Below, in pieces: positions 5,843-7,243 of a stretch of DNA of 7,243 nt. Both the position numbers and the translations under genes were made by a program. Within the stretch, counting starts at the first letter, position 1; every line of letters starts with the position of its first letter. Source of the stretch: Acidobacteriota bacterium (GTDB lineage: Bacteria; Acidobacteriota; Aminicenantia; UBA2199); NCBI GenBank assembly GCA_028749105.1, contig JAQUQF010000088.1, positions 1 through 7,243 on the forward strand, given 5' to 3'. Below the pieces are notes generated by a model. It did not search any database, was not told the origin of the DNA, and saw only the letters and a list, made by a program, of their open reading frames with translations.

Positions 5843-7243
5843 ATGAAAAAGCTGCTTTTCATCATACTGCTGCTGCTCTGGGTCGCCTCTGGCGTCCGGG
5901 CGGCGGACAAGATCGCCGACATCGAAAGCGAGATCAAGACCGTCATGGACCGGGTTTCGCCTTCGCTGGTGAAGGTTGTCGCCGAGAATGCCCGCAAGTA
6001 CGTGGCCACCGGCATCGTCCTGGAAGACGGGCTGATCGTCACTTCGTCGCTGGTCACTCGCCACCCATTCGAGAGGATTTTCGTAGAGACCACCAAGGGC
6101 GAGACGATCGCCGCCCGCATTGCCGGCCAGGACAACCGTTCGGGACTGGCGCTGCTGCGCCTCGAAAAAAATGGCCTGCGGCCGCTGCCGCAGGCCGGGC
6201 CGGCCGGAGTCGGCAACTGGGTGGCGCTCGTCGGGCTGTTTTATGACCGCTTCCCCGCCATATTTCAGGGCATCGTCAGCAGCCGCAGCGAAAATGAGCT
6301 GCTGCTGAATGCCCCGGTCGCCCCGGGCGCGGCCGGGGGGGCCGTGGTCAACAAGAAAGGCGAGCTGTTGGGCATCATTCGCGGCAACGTCGGCTTTTCA
6401 TTCAGCCCCGATTTCACTTTCAGGGATCATGCGGCGTCTATCGTGGTCGGCGGCCGCAAGAACGAAAGCGGCAGCCTCTGCTACGCCATTCCCATCCAAC
6501 AGGTCCGGCGCATCGCCGAAATTCTGAAGACAACCGGCAGGGTCGTCCCCGGATGGCTGGGGGTCATCCTCGCAGGCAATTCGAACCTGGTCCAGCAGGT
6601 GTACAAGGAATCACCGGCGGCCAAGGCGGGGATCACCGGCGGCGACCGCATTGACGAGCTTGCCGGCAAGCCGATCGCCGACTTCCCCGATATCGCCACC
6701 GCCCTCGAGTTCCGTTATGCCGGCGACAGGGTCGGCGTTCGGATCAACCGGGCGGGAAAACCTCTGCGTCTGAACGTAGTGTTGGGCGAACACCGCGACG
6801 GCGATGAGCCGGTACCGCCACTTCCCGGCGATGTCCCGGAAGCCCCGGAAATTCCCGGATTTGCCGACCTAGCCGAGCGGCTCGCCGAAATGCCCGAGCT
6901 TTCCGACCTGGAGACGGCGCTGCCCAGGGTACGGAATTATGTGATCGAGTTCGCCGGCGCCCGGCAGTTGGGCATCGACGTCATGGAGATCACCGCCGAC
7001 CTGGGCCGGAAATTCGCTGTCAAGGAAGGTTACGGGCTGCTTGTTTCCCGCGTCAATGAGGGGTCGGCGGCAAGGAAGGCGGGCCTGCAGGCCGGGGATG
7101 TCATCGTCCGGGCAAAAGGCGGAGCCGTCCGCACTACCTCCGACCTGCGCCAGGCCCTCAACTCCCTGAAGGAGAAGGAAACGATCCTTCTCGAGCTCTA
7201 CCGCGACGGCCAGTTGAAAAAATTCCAGTTGCTCCCGGACCTG
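5843..7243 (+). CDS. Exported HtrA/DegP-like protein with two PDZ domains and no catalytic triad (pseudoprotease; 3' truncated by window)
   Basis: The frame stays open for 467 codons to the last base, so the 3' end is missing. A signal peptide (MKK, then LLFIILLLLWVASG, cut near VRA-A at 20/21) indicates export. Residues 30-230 follow the trypsin-fold plan of HtrA proteases: ATGIVLEDGLIVTSSLV (55-71), GQDNRSGLALLRL (95-107), GAAGGAVVNKKGELLGI (162-178) and YAIPIQQV (214-221). Each triad position is replaced. The His expected in 'TNNHVV' is Leu70, the Asp of 'DLALL' is Gly101, and the Ser of 'GNSGG' is Ala164. PDZ1 spans about 236-317 (GWLGVIL, then SPAAKAGITGGDRI) and PDZ2 about 374-466 (QLGIDVM, then GSAARKAGLQAGDVI). 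An acidic, Pro-rich linker at 316-362 separates them. About 29 residues (183-211) are inserted before the last strand of the protease fold. Proteolysis is not expected; peptide binding through the PDZ domains is plausible. It starts 9 nt after the anti-sigma candidate, suggesting a signalling or chaperone role. Confidence 0.88.
   Translation, partial: MKKLLFIILLLLWVASGVRAADKIADIESEIKTVMDRVSPSLVKVVAENARKYVATGIVLEDGLIVTSSLVTRHPFERIFVETTKGETIAARIAGQDNRSGLALLRLEKNGLRPLPQAGPAGVGNWVALVGLFYDRFPAIFQGIVSSRSENELLLNAPVAPGAAGGAVVNKKGELLGIIRGNVGFSFSPDFTFRDHAASIVVGGRKNESGSLCYAIPIQQVRRIAEILKTTGRVVPGWLGVILAGNSNLVQQVYKESPAAKAGITGGDRIDELAGKPIADFPDIATALEFRYAGDRVGVRINRAGKPLRLNVVLGEHRDGDEPVPPLPGDVPEAPEIPGFADLAERLAEMPELSDLETALPRVRNYVIEFAGARQLGIDVMEITADLGRKFAVKEGYGLLVSRVNEGSAARKAGLQAGDVIVRAKGGAVRTTSDLRQALNSLKEKETILLELYRDGQLKKFQLLPDL

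Noticed and set aside
6062..6064. His74 in the HtrA-like protein as a possible catalytic histidine.
   Set aside because: It lies four residues after the canonical position (Leu70) and past the TSSLV segment. The Asp and Ser positions are also lost, so a shifted triad is not credible without structural support.

Overview
The window is a GC-rich (roughly 60% by eye), densely packed bacterial segment in which every gene lies on the + strand. Genes are joined by stop/start overlaps or gaps under 12 nt, and most have strong Shine-Dalgarno sites (AAGGAGG, GGAGG). An ECF sigma factor followed by a single-pass membrane protein and an exported HtrA-fold protein suggests a Gram-negative (diderm) organism. 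Gld-type ABC genes paired with a DUF4340 protein occur in many non-model phyla. An Acidobacteriota/Aminicenantota- or deltaproteobacteria-like host would fit, but that is a low-confidence guess. I see no mobile element, tRNA, rRNA or CRISPR array.

Region A (1-4861) starts with the 3' end of argS (arginyl-tRNA synthetase, DALR anticodon-binding domain). A tightly coupled four-gene ABC cassette follows: a GldA-like ATPase (308-1219), a GldF-like ABC-2 permease (1216-1983), a GldG-like membrane-anchored protein (1986-3527) and a DUF4340 membrane-anchored protein (GTG start, 3524-4861). The junctions are ATGA, TGA-cc-ATG and GTGA. They are probably co-transcribed and translationally coupled, and likely form one membrane complex: ATPase in the cytoplasm, permease in the inner membrane, and two large extracytoplasmic partners. 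Its substrate cannot be read from sequence.

Region B (4862-4965) is the only real intergenic gap. It holds a 12-bp perfect palindrome, a 6-bp inverted repeat with an 8-nt loop, and a good candidate ECF-type promoter (TGCAACTTTTT ... GCATCTTAA) ending about 9 nt before the sigma-factor start codon.

Region C (4966-7243) is an apparent stress-signalling operon: an ECF sigma factor (4966-5499), a short single-pass membrane protein in the usual anti-sigma position (5492-5833), and an exported HtrA/DegP-like protein with two PDZ domains running off the window end (5843-7243). The HtrA-like protein is the most notable item. All three catalytic triad positions are substituted (His to Leu70, Asp to Gly101, Ser to Ala164) while the fold landmarks and both PDZ domains remain. 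It therefore looks like a pseudoprotease. With the sigma factor and the atypical anti-sigma candidate, it suggests an envelope-sensing module in which a dead HtrA binds ligands rather than cutting. That functional reading is inference.
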